Assembly (NCBI RefSeq): GCF_000464535.1
Contig: NW_006913581.1
Coordinates: 15,248 to 79,247, forward strand
Direction: 5' to 3'
Source: Endocarpon pusillum Z07020
Lineage: Eukaryota; Ascomycota; Eurotiomycetes; Verrucariales; Verrucariaceae
Length of the DNA stretch: 64,000 nt
A model generated the notes under the pieces. The model saw only the letters and a list, made by a program, of their open reading frames with translations. It was not told the origin of the DNA and ran no database searches. The position numbers and the translations under genes were made by a program. Of the stretch, positions 34,850 to 46,700 are shown piece after piece (position 1 is the first letter of the stretch; each line of letters starts with the position of its first letter).

Positions 34850-35457
34850 GTGTTGTGGCGCTATACTTCATACTTTAGCAAGGCGCTGGGGCGTTGATTG
34901 CTTGGTTGAGTGTATATTCTTTTAAATTATCAAATAATTCTCGACTCTTCCAGGTGTCGTCACTCCAACTTTCCAACCTCGCCTCTTTGCCACTATCTAG
35001 TTGCAATCCTTGGTGTTCGCCGCAGAAGTGACCCTGCCTCTAACTTCTCGGTTGTTGCCGCTTTGTCTTCGAAACATTGCTGGTGGCGGTTGAAGTGCTG
35101 AGAAGCCGGCTCTCCCTTACTCTTGTATGTGACAATGGTTCGTAGATTCGCTAGCTGATCTTGGTTGTACGGCCAGCTGTATGGCTGGGAGGCACATATG
35201 GCCTTCGACTCCTTGTCCTCCGAAACCACAATGGCCTTATTCTGTCCAGATGCAGCAAAGCAGTTACAATCGGAAGAGAACTCTCCAGCAATGACCACTT
35301 TGTAAACAGCGGATAGAGAAGCTTCTAGGCCTCAAGAATCATTCCCGGCCCTTGCAGAGGCAACATGTTGAGTCTATTGTCCTCATATCGACGGAATTCT
35401 TACCACATTGATCATGGTGTGTCCATGCCAACTTGTGGCCAGATATTCAGCCGTCTC
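34850..35457. other. Convergent spacer between MTG1 and the Tcd gene
   Basis: 608 bp. A minus-strand open frame at 34993-35298 has four cysteines in its first 80 residues but no in-frame ATG, signal peptide or splice partner, so I do not call a gene. Both neighbours should terminate here. Confidence 0.45.
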
Positions 35458-37120
35458 TCATCGAAACCTACTAAACGACAGCTCTTCTTGCTGCCTCTTC
35501 GAGACGAGGTGTAGTACTTCTTGTGCATAAAGGTCTTCCGGGCTCTTATTACCTCTCAAGACCTCTCGTTCATGCCGTTGTGCTTCCTCCTTAGTAACAC
35601 ACACCAACTCTCCAAGGCCGAGCCTGACAAAGATCTGGCCTTCTTTCTCCCAAGTGGGCTCAACTTGGTATCCGTCGCTTGGCCTCTCCCATCTCACCAG
35701 CGCCAGCCTGGTTGTCAACCCGCTTATAACGCTCTTCCCTCGAAAAACCTCCTCAATGAGGTAAGCCACGTCTTCGAGATTTAACGGAATTCTCAGGCCT
35801 AGCGGGATATTGCCGGTGATACTTTTGACTAGTTTGGCTTCCATAGTTTGTAATGCTGCGAGTATGCCTGCGTACAACTTTTCGCGGCTCTTATCACCCA
35901 CTCGATACTCAAGAGGGTATCCGGCAACAGCGCAGATGACATGATTGGCAGCAGCATACCCGAACATTGCTGGCATGGTGCCAAGCACAGGTAATATCCT
36001 GACGCGGAAATCTGGGAGGATACCCAATTCACCCACCTGGCCCTTTGCGAACTCTTCTTCGCTAAGTGGTAGCAGTTCAGCCTTTCCCGGACCGGGCTTC
36101 TCGCTCGAAAATACAACTTGAATGCCCTCTTTGACGCCCAGAACCCTCAATCGTCGTCTTGTCGATCTTGATAAAGGGTCGTCAGTGCTGTTTGAGATGT
36201 CTCCTAGACATATTTTGGAAGGATCAGACTTGCACCCAGCACCCATGGAGGAAACCACCTTGATGTTGTGCTGATAGCAGTAAAGCAACAACGCGACTTT
36301 TGAGTCTATGTTGTCTATACAGTCGATCACGTAATCGGGCTTCCTCCTGTCCTCTCCTCCGTGCAACTCGTGGTTCCATTCACCAAGTAGCCTTGGAGCA
36401 GCTTCGACGCGAAAGAGTTCATTACGGCAATCAAACCTCACCCATGGCGAGACCAGTTCAAGCCTCTTCCGCACGCAATGCACTTTGGGTATCCCAACAT
36501 CGGCAAGCGTTGCTACCGCATGTCGATTCAGAGATGAGAGCGTTACCTGATCAAAATCGATCAAGCGAATCATGGCTACGCCACTTCTTGCGAGTGCAGT
36601 CGTCGCATGAGATCCAACGCCGCCCAAGCCAACAACGATCACAAAAGACTGGCGAAGCTTATGCAGGCCCTCATCGGTGAGGAAGACACGATTACGTGCC
36701 AATTGCTCCATTATTAGTTCTAATTAGAGGGTAAAAGTTGTCAGTATGTCGTTGATAGCCAACACGCAACATCTTACCATCATCATAATCGCCTCTACGA
36801 GCGCGAGCAGCCAAAGCAGCGTTGCGCTCATCTTCCTTATTAGTCGATGTCCGCAAGGAAGCGCCGCCAAAATCGGTGAGCTTCAGAAGACCTGATCAGC
36901 AAAGTGTCTATGGCTGTCAAAACTTCGTTGTTCGAACCCTTTGAGATTGATCTTTGCCACTTAATGGCGGTATCGATGCTTTCAGGTCTCCCAGAGCCAC
37001 ATTACGCCTGAGGTTCTGAAGGCTGTATATTGTAGCCGCAGCAGCAAGGCCGCCAACGATTGCGGCTCCAACCAGTTGAGTCTGATGCGAGTAGTTTTGG
37101 GACCCAAGCCACTGTGACAT
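35458..37120 (-). CDS. tRNA threonylcarbamoyladenosine dehydratase (Tcd1/Tcd2 type)
   Basis: Three exons, complement(35458..36719, 36778..36880, 36938..37120), 515 residues. Intron 2 (58 nt, GTAAGA to AATTAG) is clear; intron 1 (57 nt, GTTCGA to CTGAAG) keeps frame but has a weak donor. An N-terminal hydrophobic helix (QLVGAAIVGGLAAAATIYSL) fits mitochondrial outer-membrane anchoring as known for yeast Tcd proteins. The E1-like core has VGLGGVGSHATTALARSG (adenylate binding, about residue 126), LIDFDQVTLSSLNRH, DYVIDCIDNIDSKVALL and SSMGAGCKSDPSKI, the hallmark order of TcdA/CsdL. The enzyme uses ATP to cyclise t6A at position 37 of ANN-decoding tRNAs to ct6A. The catalytic cysteine seen in SUMO/ubiquitin E1 enzymes is not expected. 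Divergent from ISY1 with 382 bp between starts. Confidence 0.92.
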
Positions 37121-37502
37121 ATCCTCTCTTCCTTCGCCAATGGTAGAACAACAGAGCTTTGTTCTCTATTGTGAATTCATGATCGGGGAGGACTGGTCCA
37201 CCGGGCAGTTCAAATGATCGACTTCAAGAGCACGAGGAATCGTGAATCGTGGTTCAGGAGGTCAATAGGTATTACAGTATATTCCACTAAGCCAAAAGGG
37301 GCAGTAAGGTGATTATGCTCCAGCTCCTTCGCCAAACTACTCAGTCATTTGCATTCTTTGCCACCACCACAAGACCATAGATCTAATCCTCAACCTCCCT
37401 TCCGGACTGTGCGTCACCCTCGCCAAGTCCACTTGGTTCCCATCTGAGATAGCCAGTCATCCCAACTCCACTCTATCCCCTACCCATCCACCTTCATCAA
37501 CC
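37121..37502. promoter_or_regulatory. Bidirectional promoter region, Tcd gene / ISY1
   Basis: 382 bp separate the two divergent starts. It is pyrimidine-rich on the ISY1 side (CACCACCACAAGACC, CTCCACTCTATCCCCTACCC), as usual in fungal promoters. No TATA box stands out. Confidence 0.4.
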
Positions 37503-38257
37503 ATGGCGCGCAACTCGGAAAAAGCGCAATCAATGCTCTTCCGCTTCCGCGCCGCGCAAGCCGCCGAATCAGGCCTCTTCCTCCCCACCGCCGGCGCGCG
37601 GCGCCCCAAAGCACCCTCCACCATCTCTCAGATCCCCGTGTGCGAGAAATGGCGCGGCCAGATCCTCAAGGAGATCTCGCGCAAAATCACCAAGATCCAG
37701 GATGAGTCGTTGACCGACTTCCAGATCCGCGACGTCAACGACGAGATCAACAAGCTGATGAAGGAGAAGTGGGGGTGGGAGAGGCGGATCAGGGAGTTGG
37801 GCGGCCCGAATTACATGCGCGGCGGGGCGGTGGTGGATAATGAGGGGAGGGAGGTGCCCGGGGGTGGGAAGGGGTATCGGTATTTCGGGAGGGGGCGCGG
37901 GAGTTGCCCGGGGTGAAGGAGATGTTTGAACGGGCGGCGAAGAGGCATGTTCACGGGGAGGATTATGAGGAGAAGCCGAGGGCGGGTGGGGATCTGGCGA
38001 GGAGGAATGTCGATGCGGCTTACTTTGGCTATGGCCTTGATGAGGAGGATGGCACGTTGTTGAGGTATGAGAAAAAGAAGGAACGAGAGGCGATGGAGAG
38101 GGTGGCGGCTATCCCGGATGAGAGCGAGGATGACGGCTGGGAGCCTCTGCCAGGCGATGCTGGGGACGGGGTGGCATGGCGGCTCCCTACGATGGAAGAG
38201 GTACAGGAGGAACTGGTCGATAGGAGAAGGCGGAAGCTGTTGGACAAGATCGGTTGA
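37503..38257 (+). CDS. ISY1: Pre-mRNA-splicing factor Isy1, with an apparent frame break
   Basis: Frame 1 starts at ATG 37503 with MARNSEKAQSMLFRFR and includes RKITKIQDESLTDFQIRDVN, LNDEINKL-type helices, GGPNYMRGG and KGYRYFGR, the Isy1 N-terminal domain. At the G-run 37891-37895 the reading must change frame: the other frame continues ELPGVKEMFERAA and reads GYGLDEEDGTLL and EPLPGDAGDG to the stop at 38257. Removing two bases (or adding one) in the G-run would join the two parts, giving about 250 residues, the usual length. No intron fits. Isy1 is an NTC-associated spliceosome factor. The local sequence is very GC-rich; a sequencing or assembly error is as likely as a real mutation because the rest of the protein is well conserved. 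Confidence 0.88.
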
Positions 38258-38386
38258 TCATCCAGTATCATCAATCTAAGCTGCTCATCATAACCGACAG
38301 ATCTGCTTGCCTCATGGCTCGAGCGGTATCTACAAGAAGAAGGGTATATCCATCCGTCGAACAAACAATTATCAAATGGTACTCAT

Positions 38387-39897
38387 TCAGCCATACCATC
38401 CCGTACCTTCCAGAACACCATCGTCGTACGCCTCCTCCTCTCGGTGAGGAATCAAACTCTTTTGAATGCCATGGCTCTCAATGATTTCTTCCCACACCTC
38501 GAAGTCCAGGGCAAAGACTGCCTGATTTCTCGACGATCCTTTGGCCTGCTGTTCTTCTCCAGGCTCCCGATCTGCGCAACCCAGTGTCGGCAAACCCCTT
38601 CCATCAAAGTTGAGACCGACACTACCTTCCTTGATCAGGAAGGAAATGTAAAACAAATTCTCCACGGTTTGCCCAAAGCTTTTTGGATTCACACAGAAGT
38701 CAAACAGGGGCACGCAGCCGTCGTCAGAGATGCCATGACTCAACATCATTTCCAGGGCTTCGTCTTCTGTCATATCTTCCCGTTCTGCTTGCTCTTTTTC
38801 GCACGCCTCCCAGCCTTTCGCCTGTGTGCGACCCAGAAGACGCTCAATTTCCTTGCATATCACAGTCAAGTTGGCAGTCTCCTGCTTTTCCAAATCTTCT
38901 TCCACCAGCTCCTGTGGCCGTGTGGCGTTGGCAGGGTTGGCGCGGACCTCTCGCGCTCTTCTCTGTGTTTGTTGTCGAGTCTTCTTCTGTACTGAAAGCG
39001 GTCCAAGGAGGAATCCGGAAACACAGGGACGAGCGTTGTGCGGAAAGCAGGCAAGCCGTCCTAGATGAGCCCAATTGAGTTGCTCATCATTCTCTTCGTC
39101 ATCTTCGTCATCTGCGTCTCCCTGCCTCCGCCTCCGTTGCGATTGTGTTCCAGTTGCGCCCGCGCCCTGGTTATTGCCGCCGTCTGCCCGCCGCATGAAC
39201 GATACACACTTGGTTACAAAGTCATCAACATCGATGCCAACAGAGGAGTCGCCCAGCGAGAGCTCGTTCGTTCGTTTGTAGGAGAGGTCAGCTGCTTGCA
39301 CCAGTGTACGGGAGTCAATCGTCGCATCGGAAGTCTGTTTGACCGCTCTGAAGTACTCGTCTGCGCGATGTATGATGGTGACAAGGCCATTGGAGTCGGC
39401 TTTGAGAAGTTCGGATCGCGTATCTAGTTTGAATCAGCATACCAATAGTAGAATGGAGGCGGCCCCAAGGAAAGCAACGAACCATTCAGCTCTTTGTTGA
39501 GATCTCGCATGCCCTTCCGCACAGCTCTGCGCTCCTCTTCATCTTGATCGGGGTCATAGAAATCCTTGTCCACTCTCTCCTCTAGTTCGCGACGATGTCG
39601 CGCCTGGCTCGGTTGTGATTGAGCATCCTGCAGTTTTCTCTTCTTGCCTGAGATAGTAGAGCTCGAGCCCGAGCCCGAGCCCGAGGGTTGCATCGACATT
39701 CTGACAGATCCGCCTCTTCTTTTCTCGAGCCCAGCTTGCGTCTTTGAAGCGTGATGATTCTCTTTGTCGGAGGAAGCAGATGGCGCTGGTGAAGGTCGGA
39801 TGGATGATTCTGAGGTCACACGACGCGCGGGCAGCGACGAAGTCTCTTCAAGTTGCTCGCTACCTTCTGGTGATGATGATTCCCGTAGTCGAGCCAT
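38387..39897 (-). CDS. NSE4: Non-SMC element 4 (Nse4), kleisin of the Smc5/6 complex
   Basis: Two exons, complement(38387..39423, 39483..39897), 483 residues from ATG 39897 (MARLRESSSPEGSEQ). The 59-nt intron (GTTCGT to AACTAG) joins R-D-L-N-K-E-L-N to D-T-R-S-E-L-L-K. After a disordered Ser-rich N-terminus the kleisin N-terminal helix is seen (RRAVRKGMRDLNKELN), then TSDATIDSRTLVQAADLSYK, ENDEQLNWAHLGRLACFPHN with GPLSVQKKTR, and a C-terminal domain VPLFDFCVNPKSFGQTVENLFYISFLIKEG, the winged-helix module that binds the Smc5 head. These are diagnostic for Nse4. The complex acts in DNA repair and chromosome segregation in the nucleus. The ATG at 40029 lies further upstream in frame but gives a non-conserved extension. 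Confidence 0.92.
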
Positions 39898-40212
39898 TCC
39901 GAGCAACAGAAATCTGCAGAAAGGAGAGTTGTCCGGCAGTTGGAGATGCGGCGCATGCAGCCTAGGCTGGGATCTGACTTGTCTGCCCCGTTTGTGGGAA
40001 GGGAAATGATACAGACGGGGTAGTTCCAATATCTTTGCCTTGCTCTTCTGATTCGCCTTGTTGTCTTCTTCCCCGAAACAGCTTCATCTGCTTGATCTGT
40101 GACGCGACTCTGGCAAAGTCACTATTCCACACCCTGCTTATGTACCTAGTCCGCTTGTTTCACTTGTTCCACGCGTTGAATGTCAGACGCGCCAAGACTG
40201 ACCACTGTTAAG

Positions 40213-40251
40213 TGCTACTAGTACTACTAGTAGTACTACGTAGTGGTACTA
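40213..40251. repeat. TACTAG/TACGTAG palindromic cluster
   Basis: The densest copy of the motif that recurs in intergenic DNA of this window. A perfect 16-bp palindrome is followed directly by TACGTAGTGGTACTACC. Confidence 0.8.
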
Positions 40252-40300
40252 CCGGCCTTCAATATTGCCCTTTCCAGTCATCTGGTCATCTACTACGAAG

Positions 40301-40340
40301 TACCACCAGTACCACCAGTACCACCAGTGCCACCAGTACC
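40301..40340. repeat. 9-bp minisatellite (TACCACCAG)
   Basis: About 4.4 tandem copies with one variant base, in the VPS34 promoter region. Confidence 0.9.
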
Positions 40341-40415
40341 CGACCGAGTTGAGACTGAAGTACTGAAGTCTGATGCTTCGGACCCCGTAGAGACCTACAA
40401 GTGCGGGATGACCCG

Positions 40416-43400
40416 ATGGATACTTACACATTTGCAACTTCTCGACAGATAGACTTTCCCGTCCATGTAAAAATGTAAGTAGTATCTGCTTCTTCGGCAC
40501 TGGCCTATGTTCCTTAGCGACCCCAAAGATCAGCTTTCCACATTACTCTAGCGCTCAGTGCGGTCCATCATGAGGCATCGCATAGATTTCTCCAAAAGAA
40601 GAGTGATATCAGATAATACATTTCTCAAAAAGCTTTCTGGTCATGTTTCTCGTTTTATTTCGTCCTATCCAAACTGGCAAATGATTACATTCTCTTAAAA
40701 GATATAATAGTCTTGAACATCATCCACGCATCGTTTATGGTATTGGATGGCTGAAGCTATTTTGCATTAGGAAGACAGGCTGACGCCTAACTTAGAAACA
40801 ACTTGGATGGAACTCCTACTTCCATTCCCCCTTCGATTCTTCTACAGCAACCGGAGCTCCGCCATCTGGGCTCAGTGCAGAATCCAAAGTCGTCAGATCT
40901 GTACGTGACAGTCCAGCTATGGGCCGACTCGAAGCCAATAGGCGTGCATATGCAAACGTCCTACAAATACTTTAAAAATAGCAGGGTATGGAATGAATGG
41001 CTTCGTCTTCCAGTTCTGATCAAGGATTGCCCCATTACTTCCCAACTAGCCATCACAATATGGGACGTTTCTCCAGCAGATAGCAATGTTGCAAGAGACC
41101 ATTCAGTGCCCTTTGGTGGCACAACAGTTCCTCTGTTTGACAACGAGGGGACTCTTCAGAAAGGACGACAGAAATGCAAGGTGTACAGGAAGCGGCCTGC
41201 TGATGGCCTCGCATCCACCACAACACCTTCAACACCACCACCAAAAAGAAGGCGGAAGCAGAAGGACGCCTACCAACCCACTCCCGAAGAGCAGGAACTT
41301 GAACGGCTGGAGCAACTGTTCAAAAGGCATGAGATGAATGAAATGCCTCGTGTCGATTGGCTGGATAAGCTAGTCTTCAAAGCTGTGTACCAAAAGAGAC
41401 AGGAGGCAGAAGAGGCAGCGCGAAAGCAGGCGGCCTCGAGAAGAGCAGTCAGACGGGAAAGGAAGGCGGAAAGAGATCAGATCTTGGCACAAACTGCACC
41501 AAACGGCCAGAAAGCAGACTTGTCAGACGACGAGGAGTCTGAAAGTGAAGGTGAGGACAAGGAACAATTCACACTCTACATTGAATTTCCGAGATGGGAT
41601 TTTCCCATAGTATTCGAGGACTATGAGTACGAGCCACCCAAAGTTATCAGACAATTTCAAAGTATCCCAACCTCTACCAATCCTGGTCCGAGGTCCGCTC
41701 CAGAAGTGCAACTTGGACCGGGTATTGCAGGAGCAAATGGGTTCGAGGAAGATGAAGCCAGTCGCGTCATTCGAATCTATGACCCAGAGCAGTTTCAACG
41801 TGATAATCCCTGCGAAATCAAACATCGAAGGTTGATACGAAGCGATCGGAATGGTTACATGGACCGAGACTTGAAACCAAACGCAAAACTACGCGATGAG
41901 CTGAACGAGATCATATCTTATGGACCCACTCAAGACCTGAATCCAGAAGAGAAGGACGTTGTATGGAAGTTCCGACATCATCTTAGCAAGGACAAAAGAG
42001 CTCTCACCAAGTTTGTCAAAGCAACAAATTGGCAAGATCCAAATGAAATCCGGCAGGCCATCGATCTCATCCCCTACTGGGCAGAGATTGACGTGGACGC
42101 TGCATTGGAGCTGCTTGGGCCGACATTTGACAATCCGGTGGTCAGAGCATATGCAGTGGATAGACTGAGGAAAGCGGACGACGAAGAGCTTCTCCTATAC
42201 CTCCTGCAGCTCGTACAAGCTCTTAAATTCGAGAAGTACGAAGCCGAAGAAGAAGGTATCCCAGACTCGTCCCTGGCAAGATTTCTCATCGATCGAGCGA
42301 CCCGCAATTTTGTTCTGGGTAACTATCTCCATTGGTATTTGATGGTCGAATGTGATGAGAAAAGTCCAGACGTCAATATGACCCACCGGAAACTCTTCGC
42401 CCGTGTCGAGTACTACTTCATGTTATCTCTCGAACGGAACGGTCCTGAACAACGCAGAACCCTTCTTCGTCAAGGCGAGCTCATCGCCATCCTAGACAAG
42501 ATAGCCAAAGATATCCGCTTTGGCCGCGACAACCGCATCTACAAGATCGAACGGCTCAAGAAATACCTCGCCGACCCCAAAAACGACCTGATCGTAATCG
42601 AGCCAGCTCTCCCCGCTCCCCCTCGACCCGACAATCCTAATCACAGGCCTCCATCCAGAAGAATCCAACGTCTTCAAATCCTCCCTCTCCCCGCTCCTCC
42701 TCACCTTCCGCACCCCCTCCACGCCTACGAAGAAATACCCCATCATCTTCAAAACCGGCGACGACCTGCGTCAAGACCAACTGGTCATCCAAATCATCAC
42801 CCTCATGGACCGGCTCCTCCAGATCGAAAACCTCGACCTAAAACTAACCCCCTACCGCATCCTCGCCACCGCCGCCTCAGCAGGAGCCGTTCAATTCATC
42901 CCCTCGACCTCCCTCTCCGCCATCAGCGCCAAACACCGCGGCAGCATCCTCGGCTACCTGCGCACCCACAACCCCGACACGTCCGCCCCGCTCGGGATCC
43001 GCAAGGAGGTGATGGACACGTACATCAAATCCTGCGCCGGCTACTGCGTCATCACCTACATCCTCGGCGTCGGGGACCGGCACCTGGAGAACCTGCTGCT
43101 CAGCCCGACCGGGCACTTCTTCCACATCGCCCTCGGCTTCATCCTCGGCCGCGACCCCAAGCCCTTCGCGCCGCTCATCAAGATCGCCAAGGAGATGGTC
43201 GAGGGCCTCGGCGGCGCCGCCAGCCCGCACTACGCCCAGTTCCAGCAGTACTGCTTCACCGCCTACATGACGCTGCGCAAGAGCAGCAGTCTGGTGCTCA
43301 ACCTGTTCAGCCTGATGGTGCGCAGTTCGGTGCCGGATTGAGACGGATGGGGCAGAGGTCGCCAAGGTCAGGGAGCGCTTCCATCTCGAGTTGTCCGAGG

Positions 43401-43507
43401 AGGAGGCCGGCAGGGTGCTGGAACAGGTCATCGCTGATAGCGTCTCGGCCGTCTTTGGCGTCGTCATTGATCGCCTGCATGAGTTTGTGCAGGGGTGGAG
43501 GGCCTGA
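40416..43507 (+). CDS. VPS34: Phosphatidylinositol 3-kinase Vps34 with frame breaks in the kinase domain
   Basis: Exon 1 is 40416-40474 (MDTYTFATSRQIDFPVHVK), spliced by a 321-nt intron (GTAAGT to ACTTAG at 40795) into K-I-N-N-L-D-G-T-P. The C2 domain (PELRHLGS, YKYFKNSRVWNEWL, VPFGGTTVPLFD), a helical PIK domain (DLNPEEKDVVWKFRHHL, EIDVDAALELLGPTF) and the start of the kinase domain follow in one frame. At the C-run near 42620-42625 the frame changes by one base; the kinase domain continues as KTGDDLRQDQLVIQII, SCAGYCVITYILGVGDRHLE. The DFG motif reads A-L-G (H-I-A-L-G-F-I-L-G, about 43126-43146). A second frame change near 43338 leads to VRERFHLELSEEEAG and FVQGWRA, stop 43505-43507. The last 900 bp are much richer in GC than the rest. 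Normally an endosomal and autophagic PI3P producer; as written, no complete kinase can be made. Confidence 0.9.
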
Positions 43508-43776
43508 GGCTGGCTAGTTAGCTATGCGAGATATATAAGATTTGCGCTGATGTGGTGTTTTCTGGGAGCCATAGAATTCAAAAAAACATGCAAAAACCTT
43601 TGTCTGATTAGTATATATATACACGATGCTGCTCCCCTCCTCCAACGCCGCGGTGCATGTCTGGGGAAGTCAGTCATCCGACAGCTTTCCCACCTCCCCT
43701 ATACGCCCTCCCCTGCTGACGAGTATACGCTTAACGCTCAAACGCCACAATTTCTGATATCCAACAAATTACCCGC

Positions 43777-46700
43777 TCACTGCGCCATCTGCTCACCTCC
43801 CAACTTCATCTCTCCACCCATCAAATCCGGCTGCAAAGTCGCCGCGGTATCGCTCCTCATCGTCTTGATGCTCGCCACCTCGGCACCCTCCAGGAGATCC
43901 TGATCGCGTCTCGCCGGCGCCTTCTCGTCAAACTCGTCGTCTTCATCCTCCTCCTCCCGTCGGTGGGCGAGATTGTTGTTGTTGTTGTTATTGTTCCGAT
44001 CGTGATCGCGCTGTGCTTCATCCATCCTCTTGCGCATCTCGGCCGCCATCCTCATGCCATCGTTGACGATGTTGTCGAGCACGCCTCTGAGACCGCGGCT
44101 GCCGGGCTCGACCACCCCGCCTGCCCGGCCGACGTGGACGAAGCCTTCCTTGTCGGTTGAGCTGCCGGTCATGAGGTTTTTGACCGGCGTGCCCAGGCTG
44201 GTGAAGGTGGTGAGAGAGCTGGCTGCGTTGAGGTTCGGCGCGTCGGAGAGGTGGAAGGATTGGGGGAAGAAGGATTCGAAGAACTGCTCGAGCAGTTCGT
44301 CGGCGAGGATGACCATCCGGAAGGTGGGTAGGGTGATGTGGAGGGGATTTTCGGGGTCAAGGGCAAGGTTGTGTGATGCGGCACGGGTTTCTGAATGTGA
44401 GCTGCCATTATTAGAGTTAGATGCCTGAACTGTCGGTCGTGCGGTCAATGGAGGCGAGCATGATGGTGTAGGATCACGGAGAGGGTCCGAAGAGACAGGA
44501 ACTGGGGACACAACAGTTTGGGGAACTGGACGTTTCGAGTTTGCACGCGTTTCGAGGAATTCAAGAAGATCATCTTCGTCCTCGTCCTCGTCCTCGTCCC
44601 CAATGGCGAATCTGTCTACCCTTTGTTCTACTTCTTGAGTGAGAGTCGAGGTGTTCTCCTTGTGATTGGCAGGGTGATCAGGGTCGGCATACTCAAAGCA
44701 TCGTCGTATAAACGCACTGACACTGCCGAGAAAGCGCTCACTTGTGCTGAGCTTCGTGGTATCTCTTTTGGCGTCGGGCTCGGTCGCTGACGCCAGCTGA
44801 TCCACTGCATTGGACGAGTCGCTTGGAGTCAGCGTTCCCTCAAACCCCCTTCGAGAGAGAAAAAGAAGTGCTTCTGACATGCTCAAAATTCCTTCCCGGT
44901 CGACTCTGTCGTTGCCTTGATCATCAAAGAGGTTGAAAAAGTAGCTGATCGTTGCCATTATATCTCCGGTGCCTTTTAATCTGGCAAGTCCATTGACTAC
45001 ATTCTGGAGGGAGAGTCCTCCCTGCTTGCTTTCGTCCCAATGCCTGAAGAGACGATGCATGAAGTCATGGTCTGCGGGCTCTGCATTGTCATTCCATGCC
45101 GAAGCAGACTTGCGCCGCTGCCGCTGGGTGGAATTGAGCTGATCTGCCCTCACTGGGGAGGCAGGTGAATCAGATACAGCCCATTTGGCGGTCTTGGCCA
45201 AGAAGTTCCGGAAGTCGGTGTAGTCCATGATTGAAGGTGAGGGACCCATGCCAACTCTGCCAGGTCGGTTGTCGTTCTCCTGCGAGACCATTGGGTTGGC
45301 CGACAGGAATTTGGGCCGAAGCTTTTGTCTTTCCTTCCTCTTCTGTTCGTCGTCTGCTGCCTTGTCTTTTGCTTGCCGCTCGTATAAGATCTCATAGAAG
45401 CGATCATACACCGCACCAAGGTCCTTTACCGCTAATTTCTTGCTTTCGGGCCCCAGGTTTCGTATCGAAGTCCGTTTCGCAAAGCTTTCGATGTTCTCCA
45501 GCACGGCATCCTTGTGCTTGGCCCTCTGCTCGGCCACGCTGGCGTGCGTCACAGCAGCAAATTCCTTGAAAGCCACGACCATTAACTCTTGAAACCGCGT
45601 GATTGCTCGAAGCTTCTCATTCTCTGATTTCGGGTGAGCGGATTCGTCAAGGCGTGAAAAGTAAGACTTCAGAATGGAGATAAATGATCCGTCATCGCTA
45701 ACATCCAAGAGCTCCTCTCCATTGATCCTGAGAATTGCAAGACCGATCTGGAAGAGAACTTTCGGACCTTCGAGGAAGAAGACGTCCAAGACTCGAAAGG
45801 CAAAGACAAGGGGCATAGAGTTGATGTACAAGGATAAGAACCAAGGAAGCGAGACGACCGAAAGCTGCACATCAGACTTGACCAGATGGTCCCATAGAAC
45901 AGGCATTGTTTTCTCGACCAGCGATTCGAAGACTTTCTGATCCAGCAGCGTGCCGTACATCGTGATAGAGTAGTAGCCGGGGAGGAGCCGATCGCACAGC
46001 ACAGACAAGACAAAGAATGCTTGTGTTTCCGACAGATAGATTAGAAGAGCTGCCACCACTATATTCATGGCCTGGCAATAGCCGACCTCTTCGTTGATCC
46101 AGCTGTAAGCTGTGAGAACCCGCCTCAGCCTTCCGATGCCTTCTTCACTCTGGAAACCCGGGTATTCTGGTAAACTTCGATTCAGATCCTTCTCTATCTC
46201 CTCGATAGCCAGGGAGTCCTTTCCAGAGTGCTTGGATAGAGTCTCGGCGTACAAATTTGGACTTCTCATCCGTATGTAAAGGCTCCCAGAAGAGATCTCC
46301 CATATTTCGCCGCGCAATCGGTTGGGTAGCCCTACGCGAATCAACTTATGAAAGGTAGGCTGCCGCACCAGAGTCGCATTGCGCCCGTTCTCCCTGAAGT
46401 ATTCGCCCCACAACCTCATCTTACTCCTATCCCGAAGCTTTCTCGCATCTCCAGGGTACCGAAACAACATTCCTAATCCAGCGTCAGGTGGCTCTCTCCT
46501 GTGTGCGTCTTCCTTTTCATTGCCTCGACTTGGACCCAGGAGGCGTTCGAGCAGGTATTCAGAGTAGCAGTGGGAGACCACGGTTCGTAGACTTTCGACT
46601 TCTTTGGTACCTTCCCTCAAACCCTTCTTCAGGCCGTCACAGAATCTCTCGCAAGCGTGTTGGCTGCCATCAAGGTGTATCACGAGCTTTTGAGGGGGTA

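Larger units (their letters stand above)
39898..40415. promoter_or_regulatory. Divergent promoter region NSE4 / VPS34 with palindrome and minisatellite
   Basis: 518 bp between the two starts. It contains a 16-bp perfect palindrome (GTACTACTAGTAGTAC, 40220-40235) inside a larger TACTAGTACTACTAG cluster, and a 9-bp minisatellite 75 bp upstream of the VPS34 ATG. Confidence 0.5.

Noticed and set aside
34993..35298. Cysteine-containing small secreted protein
   Set aside because: No in-frame ATG, leader peptide or splice partner; the frame begins only with GTG.
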